Shown here: positions 1-11,330 of the stretch, in pieces | How the letters are laid out: every line of letters starts with the position of its first letter | Numbering within the stretch: position 1 is the stretch's first letter | Notes under the pieces: model-generated | Told to the model about the DNA's origin: nothing | The model's input: only the letters and a program-made list of their open reading frames with translations | Database searches by the model: none | Program-made: the position numbers and the translations under genes | Assembly (NCBI GenBank): GCA_963932465.1 | Contig: OZ010786.1 | Coordinates: forward strand, 600,828,538-600,892,537 | Length of the DNA: 64,000 nt | Reading direction: 5' to 3' | Source of the DNA: Maratus speciosus | Taxonomy: Eukaryota; Arthropoda; Arachnida; Araneae; Salticidae

Positions 1-52
1 GAGGAAAATGTATGGGGTTGTGCCGTATTATTGCTAACAGATGGGCTAGAAC

Positions 53-230
53 CAGGGGTCGTACGTTTCAGGAAATTTTTCAGGACAAATATCAGTATTT
101 TTTTAATAGAAAAAATAAATCTAGGTTCAACGCGAGAAATTTTGCCTTATCTAAAAAGAGATTTTCAAAAAGAAAATACTGGTACTAAAGAATTTATTGG
201 TCATAAAATTTCAGGACAGGTACGACCCCA
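53..230. mobile_element. hAT-like MITE
   Basis: A 178-bp segment flanked by the direct repeat ggctagaac (44-52 and 231-239) with inverted ends CAGGGGTCGTAC and GTACGACCCCA. Short TIRs starting CAGGG plus an 8-9 bp target duplication suggest the hAT superfamily. The orthologous copy sits at 21766-21947, with a 4-bp difference near its right end. No coding capacity. Confidence 0.5.
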
Positions 231-1695
231 GGCTAGAACTGTAAGAATATGTGGATTGCACTTAATTTTCTACGTATCTAAGGGATAAGGCTGCTTATTT
301 AATGGATCAGACCGTTTTTTATCAAATAAGATGAAAATTGAAGGGCAAACGCTGATAAATTTACAGTTTTTTATGACAGTGTTCTGTGCCCTCTTTTGCC
401 GATGCCCGTATGTGTTTTCACCTGACGATTATATTTAATTTAATTAATTTTTACTGCAATTTTTTAAGCTTCTAAATGCGGCATATTTTCAAATTTTACA
501 CCGTCGAATAAGGGGGTCGGGGGAATGTACGAATGTACTTTCAAATGCGATTTGTTTGCAAACTGTATCGCAATTTACTCATTTTTATTGTTTTTCAATT
601 AATTTTAGAGCATCCTTTATTTTTCAAATGTATCTCTATGCCGTGCAGACGTTTACGAAAAATAAATCAGTTTGTAATTAATATAAGCAGCTCATCGTTT
701 CAGTCCAGCTTATATTCCATAACGGAATTAAAACATTCATCATTTTAATAAATAAAACAACAAAATATAAATAAAACTCAAAGACGTGTAATCGAATTTC
801 ACGCTTTATCCACTGAAATGAACAGAATCAAAAGGCTGATTGTAATAAACAATTAAATTTAAAAAAATCAAAAAACCCGACTGCGTAAAAAGCGAACTAA
901 TTAATTATTTCTCATCAATGTGAAACTATTTTTTTTTCAAATTCCTACTATTAGCTCACACTCTCGCTATATATATCTTGTTCAAAATTTCAATCGTTAA
1001 AAAAAATACTTATTATTCATCCAATCAAGTTCAAATAAATTTTTTTAAACTTGTAGTGGATTACACTTGATGTTAATCCAGTTTTTTTCAAATATTAATT
1101 CATTAATTAAATTAAATTAATTAATTTTCAATAATCGAGAGAGCCCTCTTCTTGATCAAGGTATTTTAAGACCGAGAGAGCCTTCTTCTTGATCAAGGCA
1201 TTTTAAGCGCCACTCAAGAAAAAAGGAGAATGGGAGAAAAAAAATTCTCTTATTGACCTAAGTAGGAATTGACTTAAAATATTTTTTTTATATTACTTGT
1301 TTATATTACTTACCTATTTTTTTATTTACTTGTATTGATGACTTTTAAGTTGTGTTTAATTGTTAGTTCCTATCTATAAACACTGTTTTGATGAGGTCTA
1401 TAGATGTCTATGGTGGTTAGAGTTGCAGTAAAGCTAGAGATCCTACATACACAACTTCCAGCTTGTATAATATTTTAACGGAGCTTTTGACTGAAAAATA
1501 GTCAATAAAACATCGTCTTCATTTTGAAAAACCTATCCAATGGTATGCCACTCAATAGGGTGCGTAATTTTTTTCGTCTCTACCGCCATTTTGTATTTAA
1601 CGGCCGCCATTTTGAATTTATAAAAGCAAAACCTAGCCTATAACCATCGGGCCGTTAAGACGAATTGATAGAGACCTCATTCATTAAAATCCATC

Positions 1696-1700
1696 CAGCC
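1696..1700. repeat. 5-bp target site duplication (left) of LTR element
   Basis: cagcc precedes the 5' LTR and is repeated at 10989-10993 after the 3' LTR. The uninterrupted paralogue at about 23405-23415 has one cagcc followed by attgggatg, which gives an empty site for comparison. Confidence 0.9.
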
Positions 1701-2637
1701 TGTGACAGCGTTTCTGTCCCATACCTATAATTTTTATTCAAAATTAATTTAAAACATAATTTTTACTTTTAAATCACATTATCCTCCCCCTCCCTCTTTC
1801 TTATGCTGAAATATGTAATTAAATTCACTTCTCTAAAACCATCCAGCTTTTATTAAAAGGGTTTTGCTTTCTTCTTTCTAAAAACATCTTTATTCCCAGC
1901 CGCAAAGATTCATTCCTTTTTTTTCCTTTTCCGTATCTGTCTGTTACCACTCCCAGTTCAAAGAAATAAATAAAAATTAGAATCGCAGCTGCTGGTTTCA
2001 TGGCCTTCATTAATTTCATCGGATGTTCGCCCGGCGCAGTCAGAAACAATTTTTATCTCTGCTAACATTTGACCGTTGAAATTATTTGAACAACAAAAAC
2101 AAGAAAGTAAAAATGAACAGATCTTATGGGAAGCATGTATTTATCGTGCTTTGTGGTCGAGCTAAAAGCCAGATGCCTGTGATTTCCAACATTTTTCTCA
2201 GGCAGCGGTCTACTTTGTAAAATCTGTTGTATAAACAAGTTTCGCTTTTCTGACGCATTTCTCATCGTATTAGATGCGCTTGCTTGCCCCCCCCCCCCGT
2301 CCGATTGGGTCACCATATTTTTGCGGTAATGTTTATCGCCAAGAGCCTTTGTTCATTTTCGCGCAGTCACCAAAAGTTGTAAATTGGCGATTCTGTGCAA
2401 CGCCAAGATTTCTTGACTTCTTGCAAAAAACTACACTCCTGTTTCAGCTTTCGAGATGTAAAGTTGCCTAAAAAAGAAAAGGCGCTTCGGCGTCCCATGT
2501 ATTTATGGGGGTCTCTCTCTCCCATTGTTCTTTAACTGAACCACCTAACGATGCTTTTAAATAAAGAGTAAGTCCAGTAAATTATTAGTTGGAGTTTTTT
2601 TTTAGCATTTAGAACCCGGTCTTCAATCAATGCTACA
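1701..2637 (+). repeat. 5' LTR
   Basis: 937 bp, TG...CA ends. By eye it differs from the 3' LTR by about seven or eight substitutions and three small indels, mostly in C and T runs, so about 99% identity and a recent insertion. It contains an AATAAA poly(A) signal at 2560-2565. Just upstream, near 2480-2515, are a small GC stem (ggcg-cttcg-cgtc) and a cccat/atggg dyad. ORFs on either strand inside it are short and shared by both LTRs, so I do not call them genes. Confidence 0.92.
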
Positions 2638-2676
2638 TAATTTTTGGCGTATCGCCTATATTTTTTCTCCAACTTA

Positions 2677-2724
<48 letters not shown>

Positions 2725-4500
2725 GTTAGAGAGAGAAATCCCCCCCCCCCCCCCTTAAAATCTTTCAAGTACCCCATTCAAGTACTCTTGCAGTAATTTT
2801 CTTCAAATTCTTGGACTGGATATTTTTTTTCAACCATGCCGGACAGTGTGCCTTCTTGGTGTGCCGTCATATCCTGCACTCATAACATCCTGCGCTCGAT
2901 GGATGGATGCGATTTTCTCCGACGGACAATGATGGAACCCATTCTAGTGTGTCTTCGCTCACCAGCTGGACATCTTCGAGCCACTCTTGTTTCGCCTGTA
3001 TGCCTCCTCCCCCCCTCTGATGTTGGTGCGGTTGTTTCTTCGTTCCTGCTCACCATCACCTCCCCCAGATGATCGGATTTATCCGGCGAATTGATCTTGT
3101 ATCGTCACTAATCATAAAAAAAAACGTGACTTCAGCGGTTCGCCTTGTGTGTGTTTGTGTCGACGTTTTGCTTTCTCCTTTCGACAGAATATTGTGACCT
3201 AGTGTGTTTTCATTTACGTGCGTGTGCATTTAACGGTGCCTGGAGATTATTGTGTGGAATGTGAAAAAGTAAAAAGTTCGCGTGCGTTGCGACAAAGGTG
3301 TACGTAAAAATCTCATGCTACATTTTTTTAGGAAAGTGCCTTCAAAAGTTTTTTTTTTTTTTTCCAAGTGTTGCGTCAATGAGTTACGTGTGTTACCTCA
3401 AGTATGTGTTGTCTTCAAGTGAAAATTAATAAAAAAATATGTGTTGACAGATAACTATTCGCGTCTTGTGCATAAATGAGATAAAAAAAAAAAAGATTTG
3501 CTTCAGTTTTCATCATCAAATTTGCATCAGATTGATTTTTGTTTGTTGCTGGTTTCTGCCATCTTAGCTTGTAAAAAATCAGTGCCAATATATTCGCAAT
3601 AGTAAAAGTGGTGCACCTGATAAAAAAAAGGAAAACGTGAAATTATAAAAAAATGCAAAAACGTACAGAAATGTACCATCGTATGTGTGCGAATAATACA
3701 ACAAAAAAATTCTACAGTTAACAATATGAAATTAAATAATAAAAGTGTCTAGTTTTCACTGCATAAGCATGAACACGGAAAATTCAAGTGTTTCTTTTAA
3801 ACTTTAATTGTAATAAATACAGTAAATTAGTTATTATTATTTTGCTTTATTTTTATCTGTAGGTATGCGTTATGATTTATCAATTTTCCCTTTTCATGCT
3901 GTTTGGGTAAAAAAAAAAATAAATATAAAATGATGACTTCTTACTATTCAGTATATTTGTTTGCATGAACAGAGAAGCTTACGAAGTTTAAGCATTATAT
4001 TTTAAATGTTTTATTCGGCACTTATAATTTTTTTTGTCTTCTCTTTTCTTGCTTTATTTTGAAAGGTAAGTTTTTTTAAATTCAGTATTGCAGTACATAT
4101 TTATTTTATATTGATATTTAGGTGGTTAATTATTTTCCATACAGAAAATAAAATGTCATTTAGTTAAAATGTGTTTGTGATAGGCTAGGCATATTAACAT
4201 TTATTGCCCTCGTTTCCAAAGGTGCCTTATAAAATTTTCTTGGCTATTATTTGATAGTTTTTTATTTATTTATTTTTTTTTTTTTTTGCTTGTATTCAGC
4301 ATTTACAAGTGAATATTATTTTTGCATGCATATTATTGGAAGTTGTTGCAGTGATTTTGTGCTGTTTTCTATATAATATCTGAGGGTTTATAAATTTTTC
4401 TTACTGTATAAATATTTCAGATACTGCATACTTTTAAAATAGACAGAAATTTTTTTTGAGAACTTCCAATTTTTTTTCTTCTCTTTTAATTTGCTCATTC

Positions 4501-4531
<31 letters not shown>

Positions 4532-4571
4532 GGGAGAGAAAATATTTGTTTTGATTTTTCTTTTTATTGCT
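2638..4571 (+). other. Leader region of the LTR element
   Basis: Starts with an A run (about 2681-2719) and a C run (about 2742-2754), then a 400-bp section of more balanced composition (2780-3300) before becoming AT-rich. A 78-codon open frame at 2836-3072 has no recognisable motif. A donor-like AAAGGTAAGT near 4063 and an acceptor-like tatttcag near 4417 could mark an intron upstream of the ORF, but this is speculative. No promoter can be proven. Confidence 0.5.
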
Positions 4572-4801
4572 AGTGGCTGAGAGGTTCTGCTCTCGAATCT
4601 GGTAGACGGGAGGTGCTGGGTTCGATCCCAATCGCGCCCGTCGGCCTAATCGTTCGGAGTTTTCGTGGTTTTCTTCGAACCTTGGATTTCCAAGCGTTAA
4701 TACGGGTTAGGTTCCCTTAGAAAGACCCCCACGAAGGGCACTCCCCCTGGGCCTATATCCCTCGTGCAGATAATTGGCCGTCATAAATACAACCAACCAA
4801 C
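4572..4801 (+). mobile_element. tRNA-derived SINE with target duplication
   Basis: 230 bp between 12-bp direct repeats ctttttattgct (4560-4571 and 4802-4813). The head has a pol III box A-like stretch (agtggctgagagg) and a consensus box B (GGTTCGATCCC near 4619). The body (cctaatcgttcggag, then a section with ggccgtcat) is unrelated to tRNA, and the tail is a short aacc repeat. It inserted into the leader of the LTR element, so it is younger than that element's internal sequence. Confidence 0.85.
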
Positions 4802-4913
4802 CTTTTTATTGCTGTTTTGCTCTAATACAGTAACTAAATTTTAAATTATTGTGCCATCTTTTATATATTTTTTTAAATTCTTCTTTGGCTACTTTTTCCA
4901 ACATTTTTGAAAA

Positions 4914-6002
4914 ATGTCACAGGCCGATAGCCATCCAGAATTAGAAGTATCTATGGCCGGATTAAAATGTTCTCTGCCGTACATGTTTGAGGAAGCACTT
5001 AACAGATTTGCGGAAAGGGTAAACACAGAATTCCCTATACTACAGGAACAAATTGGTAGTAAAAACAATGGCACTTTAGTTGAAAATATATCTTCTATGC
5101 ATAAGAATTTTTTATGGGAATTTCAAATGTTGGGTAATTTTTGTCAGGTTATAAAAGATGATTATGTTAGGTTGCAGAATAAGAACAAATGTTTACAAAT
5201 TGTTAATACAAGAATTTTGGAAAGATTGCACGCACTCACGGTGAAAGAGAAACATAAAGCTGAAATTAATGAGACGTCTTATCAAAATCAAAGCACATCC
5301 GAGGCATACAGCGAAATACTATCATCTAAGCGGATTGAAACAACACAAATAGATAATTGTGAAATCAACAGTCTGACTGAAAATTCCTTGCAGCATAACT
5401 CAAATATTATTTCTGATTTGAAATGCCCACAACAAGATGTTACCACTTCTCCTATAAATAATAACTTTTCGTCCCCTTTTAGGCATGATTTAAAGCCAAT
5501 TTCAATTATAATTTGTCAGTTGCCAGAAAATTTTAATATTCCTGATATTCTTTTGGCAATTTCTGACTTAACTGGTAAATCCACATCTTCTATTCAATTT
5601 CAACAAAAATATAAGATGAAATATGTTGAGTTATTTAATTGGATATTTCTAATGCCCCCAAAGATAGCTAAAAGATTAATTATTCATGGCGAAATCAAAA
5701 TTCAGTCTACTGGTTACCCTGTAAAAAGATACGTTTCGGTAAAAAGATGTTTTACATGTCAAAATCTTCTTCATCAGGCAAAATCATGCACAGATAAAAT
5801 TAGGTGTCCTGTATGTGCCTTATCACATAAAGATCCTCATTGTTCAAACAGCCCAAAATGCATTAATTGCATTAGAGGTAATGAGGTAAACAACACAAAA
5901 TTTAACGTGTTCCATACAGCTTTCTCACATACATGTCCTACTGTAAAGAGATATATAAAAGAGCAACGAGAAACCTTAGACAACTGCAATTCATTTCATT
6001 AA
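4914..6002 (+). CDS. LINE ORF1/Gag-like protein with three zinc knuckles
   Basis: An intact 362-codon ORF starting ATG in the context gaaaaATGtc. The N-terminal ~180 residues are acidic and polar without a recognised domain. Residues 190-275 (PISIIICQLP...VKRYVSVKRC) look like the RRM/PRE-C2HC region that precedes the knuckles in Jockey- and I-type LINE ORF1 proteins. The C-terminus has C279-x2-C282-x4-H287-x4-C292, then C298-x2-C301-x3-H305-x4-C310, then C316-x2-C319 with H334/H339 and C341, ending in the CPTVKRYIKEQRE type tail typical of those proteins. Known relatives bind RNA and assemble RNPs for target-primed reverse transcription. Here no RT follows: the 4 kb downstream is full of stops. 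An intact frame next to degenerate sequence suggests recent activity. Alternatively it is a captured 5' part of a LINE. Nucleic-acid binding is inferred from the family. Confidence 0.8.
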   Translation: MSQADSHPELEVSMAGLKCSLPYMFEEALNRFAERVNTEFPILQEQIGSKNNGTLVENISSMHKNFLWEFQMLGNFCQVIKDDYVRLQNKNKCLQIVNTRILERLHALTVKEKHKAEINETSYQNQSTSEAYSEILSSKRIETTQIDNCEINSLTENSLQHNSNIISDLKCPQQDVTTSPINNNFSSPFRHDLKPISIIICQLPENFNIPDILLAISDLTGKSTSSIQFQQKYKMKYVELFNWIFLMPPKIAKRLIIHGEIKIQSTGYPVKRYVSVKRCFTCQNLLHQAKSCTDKIRCPVCALSHKDPHCSNSPKCINCIRGNEVNNTKFNVFHTAFSHTCPTVKRYIKEQRETLDNCNSFH

Positions 6003-6640
6003 ACACATTTTTTTATATAGATATATATATAAAAAAAAAAGACCTATTTACAAGATAAATTATTTTTTTTTCTCTTGCTGCATTTTGTATTGTGAAGGAT
6101 TCTTTAAAAAGAAAGTTCATTAAAAAAAAAAAAAAAAAACATTTCACTGTGGTAGACAGTTATGTACATCTTAATAATTCACCATATGGCATTAGTGATA
6201 TTTTATTTCGCAGTTAACACTTAACTGCAAATTTAAATATATTTTTTTTAGAAATTATGTGTGTACTGTTAGGTATACCTTTTTCTCATTCGATTATTAC
6301 TGCAGGAATGGTCGGATGATTGAAAGATTGTATGGGAGAGTAAAATACATTGATGCAGGTCATCAGTTTTTTTTATTCTCGCTTGTAAAGGTTTTGGTAG
6401 TACAGGTGTACACACAAACACTGTACAGATGTGTCTTCTTTTTTTTCACCAGTTACACTTAAACGATTTTAGATTTTTTTTTCTACTTTGGTAATTTGAT
6501 AGATACAAGTGATGGAAACATCACATTTCACTCTTTACATTTAGTTGTGGTTTTCGAATTTACATTTTCACAATATAATTTAATAACATTTTCTATTTTG
6601 TCTCTTACTTAACATTTATTTTAAAAATTGACGGTACTTT
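6003..6640 (+). other. AT-rich noncoding region after ORF1-like gene
   Basis: Homopolymer tracts (A run near 6121-6139, several T runs) and no supported gene. A 67-codon open frame at 6259-6462 has no motif. No RT-like reading frame continues from the ORF, in frame or shifted. Confidence 0.6.
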
Positions 6641-7460
6641 TTTTATTTTTTTTTGACAACATTAGTTCATGTGCTGCACTTAAGTTTTAGATAGATACAC
6701 AATTAGTTCATGTGAAATCACACATTAGTTCATGAGATTATTTACACAATTTAGTTCATGTGAAAACACACATTAGTTCATGAGAATAATTACACAATTT
6801 TGTTCATGTGAGATTACATTTAGTTCATGTGAGTTTATTTTAGTTCATGGGTATATTTACACAATTTTAGTTCATGTGATAATACACTTTGTTCATTAAG
6901 ATATTATCATACATTGTTCATGAGTTTGTCACACTTTGTTCATTGAGATAATCTAAAACTTTCACACTTTGTTCATATGTTTATACACTTAGTTCATGGT
7001 GTCAAGCAAAACTCTGTATCATTATATAATCTAGTGATATTAATTCATTAATTATGTAATTGAAATCACATTCACATTCACAAGAATGATTTTGGAGTTT
7101 TGTGTTTGTACACACGTACCGTTATTTTTTTTACTTCTACATCTTATGTCAGGTTTTCGTTTTACACTACAGATTTCTTTTTGTTTTTGTTTTTTCTCTC
7201 TTACCCTCTATATACTAATTTTTTTTTTCAGTTTAGGTAATGTCATAACTTACTAATGATACCATCACTTTCTTAATTACACAGATTTTATTTTTAGATT
7301 TACATGAAATTATCCTTCACATGACATTTTTACTTGACACATTCAGTTTGCGGCAATTAACCTGTAACAGTTCTTTTTTAACACTTTTGTTATAGACTCC
7401 TTGCTTGTAAGTGGCACATAAAGTAAGGTCTCTTTTTACACTACACACAGTAAAATACAG
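6640..7460 (+). repeat. TTCATG-rich module, copy 1
   Basis: Between 6660 and 7000 the motif TTAGTTCATGTG or a close variant occurs about fourteen times at roughly 23-26 bp spacing, alternating with tacacaa. It is followed by attcattaattatgtaattg (about 7043), then aatgtcataacttactaatg (about 7238), and ends with aagtggcacataaagtaagg (about 7410). The same order of landmarks recurs in copy 2. It lies inside the LTR element; no coding potential. Confidence 0.75.
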
Positions 7461-8110
7461 TTTATAAGTATTTTTTTTAATACACTTGGTAGGATGTTTT
7501 AAGTTGATGTGTTTAAAAGTTTTTCAGAAATTATGACACAATTTAACTATTGTACATTGTTTGCACATACATCTTAAATTTTTACACAGCAGATAATTAA
7601 TTGGCTGTACATTTTTACACATACAGTTAATCTACTGTTTAATTTCATTGTTTACACAAAGCTGGTGACTTGTTGCTATTTTTATTTATAACATAAGGTA
7701 ATTTTATTTTATCTGACATGACATTTGATATCCTTACATGTTGTTTTTTTTTCGAAAAATTTAGTCAAAGGCATAATGCTAGCTGTTATGTACACTTTAG
7801 TTATTTTTTTTAACGCTATTCAAATAGAGTCATTAAACTAAATCTTTGGCATTTTCTCACATTTGAAATTTTTTTAAATTAGTGAGTGAAAGTCTCACGT
7901 TGTCTTGTGACGGATACATACACTCATATGACATGAAGAATTTAGCTTTTTTTTCTATGCATTTTTACTTTCTCTTTCATTCTTTTACTTGGAACATGTT
8001 TGGTTTGGCACAACTTCTACATTTTCAGCGTAGAATTATGCAATCTACTGGGCACTTCTGCATTTTATACACACTTTTGTTACCTTAATACAGTAATAAC
8101 TTGCGCAGAT
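7461..8110 (+). other. AT-rich spacer between TTCATG modules
   Basis: No gene supported. A 68-codon open frame (7882-8088) is unremarkable. Repeated short words such as ttttacaca continue the composition of the flanking modules. Confidence 0.5.
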
Positions 8111-9030
8111 ACAACTTTATTTTAATTTTAACCCTTAGTTAACCATTAAGTCATTTTTACAAGCAGTTCATGTGTTGCATATTTGTTTATGTTGCACAAC
8201 ATTTGCTTATTTAGAATAGATTTTGTGCATCCATAGACATACATTACACTAGTTCATGTGTTGATTTACATATTTTGTTCATCTGCTTTTACACATTGTA
8301 CTTTGCTAACGATTTATTCGGGAGTATTTCTTTTTTATTTTTTTTTTTCTTACAAGTAGTTCATTGAGTAATACACACTGGCTGGTTTAGAGTTTAACCA
8401 GGGTTTTTACACACATTACAAGTTGTTCATTTGTTTTTTAACCCTTATTCACTACATTTTGATGATAACTCATTAATTATGTAATTGAATCTCACTCGTT
8501 GTAAGTGTCTTGGGTTATTACACATATACTGTCTGTTTATTTTGTTGGCAATTACATTACAATTTTAGTTCATTGAGACATTAATACATAGAGTTCATGT
8601 GATATTATACAATTTGTTCATGTGTTTACTTACACGTTGTGTATGCTTGCGTACACTTTTGTTCATGTGTTGCATTACAAGTAGTTCATGAGTTTGGGAG
8701 TTTTTCTCCCCCGCCCTCCACACACATACAGTTTCTCCTTTACTTTCCTATCTTTTAAATTTTACACCATGTTTCAATATTAAAATACTTTTTATCAGTT
8801 TTTTTTTGTGTTTGCATAATGTCATAATATATCAATGACAACATCACTTTGTCTATGTACAAAGATTTTAAAGTTACAAGGAGTTATTCGTCACATGACA
8901 TACTAAACTACACATACATTTCGAATTTGTTTATTTTTAACATGTTACATTTTAACACTTTGCTTAGATACTTCTTACTTGAAAGTGGCAGATCGAGTAA
9001 GGTATCTTGTTACATTATATAACATTTAGA
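8110..9030 (+). repeat. TTCATG-rich module, copy 2
   Basis: A diverged repeat of 6640-7460. TTCATG words near 8167, 8252, 8277 and 8565-8690 are interspersed with acaca tracts. The shared block actcattaattatgtaattg lies near 8467, aatgtcataatatatcaatg near 8817 and aagtggcagatcgagtaagg near 8984. Relative to copy 1 a second cluster of TTCATG words follows the attaattatg block, so the copies differ in internal arrangement. Confidence 0.72.
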
Positions 9031-10052
9031 TACATTTTTCTTACCTTTTTTTCATATTCTTGCCAGGAGTAAAAAAGAATTACTCTAGTGATTATACAGG
9101 CACTTCATATCATGCAGAATCTTGAACACAAGATGGGACATTTTAATTATTACATAGAAATACAGGACGGCAGTGTGTAAATTTATCAAATGCTAACTTA
9201 TATTATACTTTGACTTCTTGTTACAGCGGGAACTTAGTTATAGTGCAGGTATCTAAAAAAAATATACTCTTGTTATTTAAGGCAGAAGCCCTAAGCTGAC
9301 GCCATAATACTTGTGGTTTCCACAAGATTTAGGGCTACACCTGTTTGCCAGCGTGCTACATGCACCCCTTTTTGGTAGTCCTGTGCCTTGTGCACAAATT
9401 TTTCTTTTCATATACGATTCATCTTTAGTGTAATACAGTACATTTTAACTTGTATTTTATATATATACATACAATACTTTTCTTTGTTTCATTTTAGAAA
9501 AAAAGTTCTTATTGGTGTGTTTTGTTTTAATTTGCTTGCATTTCGTATGAAATTATGATCTCATTGTAAGATCACATTGTGAGAAGTTATAAAATATATC
9601 TAATGTAAATACTTCTCTTTGGAATCATGACACAACGAAAAAGCTGGTACCAGCGCCACAAATATAGAGCCACATAAAAAGCATAGGATCCTAACTCTTC
9701 GTCAAATGTGGCACATTTTTTTTCCTCTTGTGGCATATTGAATTGATAAATAAGATTTGTTTTAAATATGAGCGCTCAGTCATGAATAAATATTATTATT
9801 TTGAATTATTTGAAAGCAAGCAAATATGTTTATATACTACCTTTCTATTTTATTACTTAAATTACTGGAAATGGTGCTCTAATAGCATTTTAGAGAAACA
9901 GGTTCAAACATTTTTCTGTTATTGGATACAATTTTTTTTTATTTCTATGTAGATTGTATACTCTGTATGTGCGAAGGTGGACAAAGGATTTTAAGTAGAT
10001 ATAAAGCTGCAACGTACACGTTTCAGCTTTCTTCTGTGGTCGGGGTGAGTTA
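9031..10052 (+). other. 3' internal region of the LTR element
   Basis: AT-rich, no supported gene. A more complex stretch at 9280-9400 contains the short dyad cttgtggtttccacaag (near 9310). The sequence before the 3' LTR (ggtcggggtgagtta) is only weakly purine-rich, so a polypurine tract is doubtful. Open frames at 9728-9952 and 9922-10104 are short and without motifs. Confidence 0.5.
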
Positions 10053-10988
10053 TGTGACAGCGTTTCTGTCCCATACCTATAATTTTTATTCAAAATTAAT
10101 TTAAAACATAATTTTTACTTTTAAATCACATTATCCTCCCCCCCCCCTCTTTCTTATGCTGAAATATGTAATTAAATTCACTTCTCTAAAACCATCCAGC
10201 TTTTATTAAAAGGGTTTTGCTTTCTTCTTTCTAAAAACATCTTTATTCCCAGCCGCAAAGATTCATTCCTTTTTTTTCCTTTTCCGTATCTGTCTGTTAC
10301 CACTCCCAGTTCAAAGAAATAAATAAAAATTAGAATTGCAGCTGCTGGTTTCATGGCCTTCATTAATTTCATCGGATGTTCGCCCGGCGCAGTCAGAAAC
10401 AATTTTTATCTCTGCTAACATTTGACCGTTGAAATTATTTCAACAACAAAAACAAGAAAGTAAAAATGAACAGATCTTATGGGAAGCATGTATTTATCGT
10501 GCTTTGTGGTCGAGCTAAAAGCCAGATGCCTGTGATTTCCAACATTTTTCTCAGGCAGCGGTCTACTTTGTAAAATCTGTTGTATAAACAAGTTTCGCTT
10601 TTCTGACGCATTTCTCATCGTATTAGATGCGCTTGCTTGCCCCCCCCCGTCCGATTGGGTCACCATATTTTTGCGGTAATGTTTATCGCCAAGAGCCTTT
10701 GTTCATTTTCGCGCAGTCACCAAAAGTTGTAAATTGGCGATTCTGTGCAACGCCAAGATTTCTTGACTTCTTGCAAAAAACTACACTCCTGTTTCAGCTT
10801 TCGAGATGTAAAGTTGTCTAAAAAAGAAAAGGCGCTTCGGCGTCCCATATATTTATGGGGGTCTCTCTCTCCCATTGTTCTTTAACTGAACCACCTAACG
10901 ATGCTTTTAAATAAAGACTAAGTCCAGTAAATTATTAGTTGGAGCTTTTTTTTTAGCATTTAGAACCCGATCTTCAATCAATGCTACA
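10053..10988 (+). repeat. 3' LTR
   Basis: 936 bp, direct copy of 1701-2637, same TGTGACAG start and GCTACA end. It is followed by the 5-bp target duplication cagcc (10989-10993) and then by host sequence attgggatgtttcg, identical to the junction in the uninterrupted paralogue. Confidence 0.92.
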
Positions 10989-11330
10989 CAGCCATTGGGA
11001 TGTTTCGACGGTATAAAGAAATCCACATGCACAGATACGCGTGAAACGCATAACCCATGTTTTCAGTCTGGTAAATAGCGATCTTTGGAGATTTCTTCGT
11101 CTGTTAGCTCCTGATGTAAGGCCAATACGAAAACATCGCTTTTACTATGTTTCTAAACTTTATTTGAAAACATTATTGCTATTTTGTATATAAATATTAT
11201 TGTTAGTGGGCATTTAAAAATATATATTAAATTAAAAATATCTATTAGAGTTACCAATTAAAAAAATTAGTAGACCGTGCGAGACTTTCTCACCCCAATC
11301 TTTGAGAGTATTTGCTGATACGTTGTTTCA

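Larger units (their letters stand above)
1..1700 (+). repeat. 5.4 kb duplicated segment, copy A, left part
   Basis: Near-identical to 21712-23410; differences are scattered substitutions and small indels. The homology starts at the window edge, so the true left end may lie outside. Copy A is interrupted at 1700 by the LTR-bounded insertion and resumes at 10994. No credible gene is seen; the open frames near 31-288 and 533-748 are short and occur in both copies without recognisable motifs. Confidence 0.93.
1701..10988 (+). mobile_element. LTR-bounded element without pol, carrying a LINE-like ORF1
   Basis: A 9,288-bp insertion with 937-bp and 936-bp direct terminal repeats that begin TGTGACAG and end GCTACA, and a 5-bp target duplication (cagcc). 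The empty site exists in copy B near 23410. Between the LTRs lie about 7.4 kb holding a leader (2638-4913) with a nested SINE, one intact 362-codon ORF, and 4 kb of AT-rich noncoding sequence with repeated TTCATG motifs. No reverse transcriptase, RNase H, integrase or protease is readable in any frame. It therefore looks non-autonomous, like the LARD or TR-GAG classes known from plants, but its protein resembles a LINE ORF1 rather than an LTR-element gag. A primer-binding site is not obvious: the first TGG after the LTR is several bases in (tggcgtatcgcc near 2646). Confidence 0.85.

Noticed and set aside
1825..2471. ORFs inside the LTRs (74 and 84 codons minus, 65 plus)
   Set aside because: Short, overlapping on both strands, and repeated only because the LTR is repeated; a C-run length change alters one of them between LTRs.
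2638..2660. Primer-binding site for reverse transcription
   Set aside because: The first TGG is 8 bases after the LTR, and I could not match the following bases to a known tRNA 3' end from memory.
4434..4631. 65-codon minus ORF overlapping the SINE
   Set aside because: Antisense reading of a poly-A tract and SINE head.
6003..10052. A hidden LINE reverse transcriptase downstream of the ORF1-like gene
   Set aside because: I looked for RT blocks (for example YADD-type) in all frames of the available translations and found none; the region is dominated by stops and short repeats.
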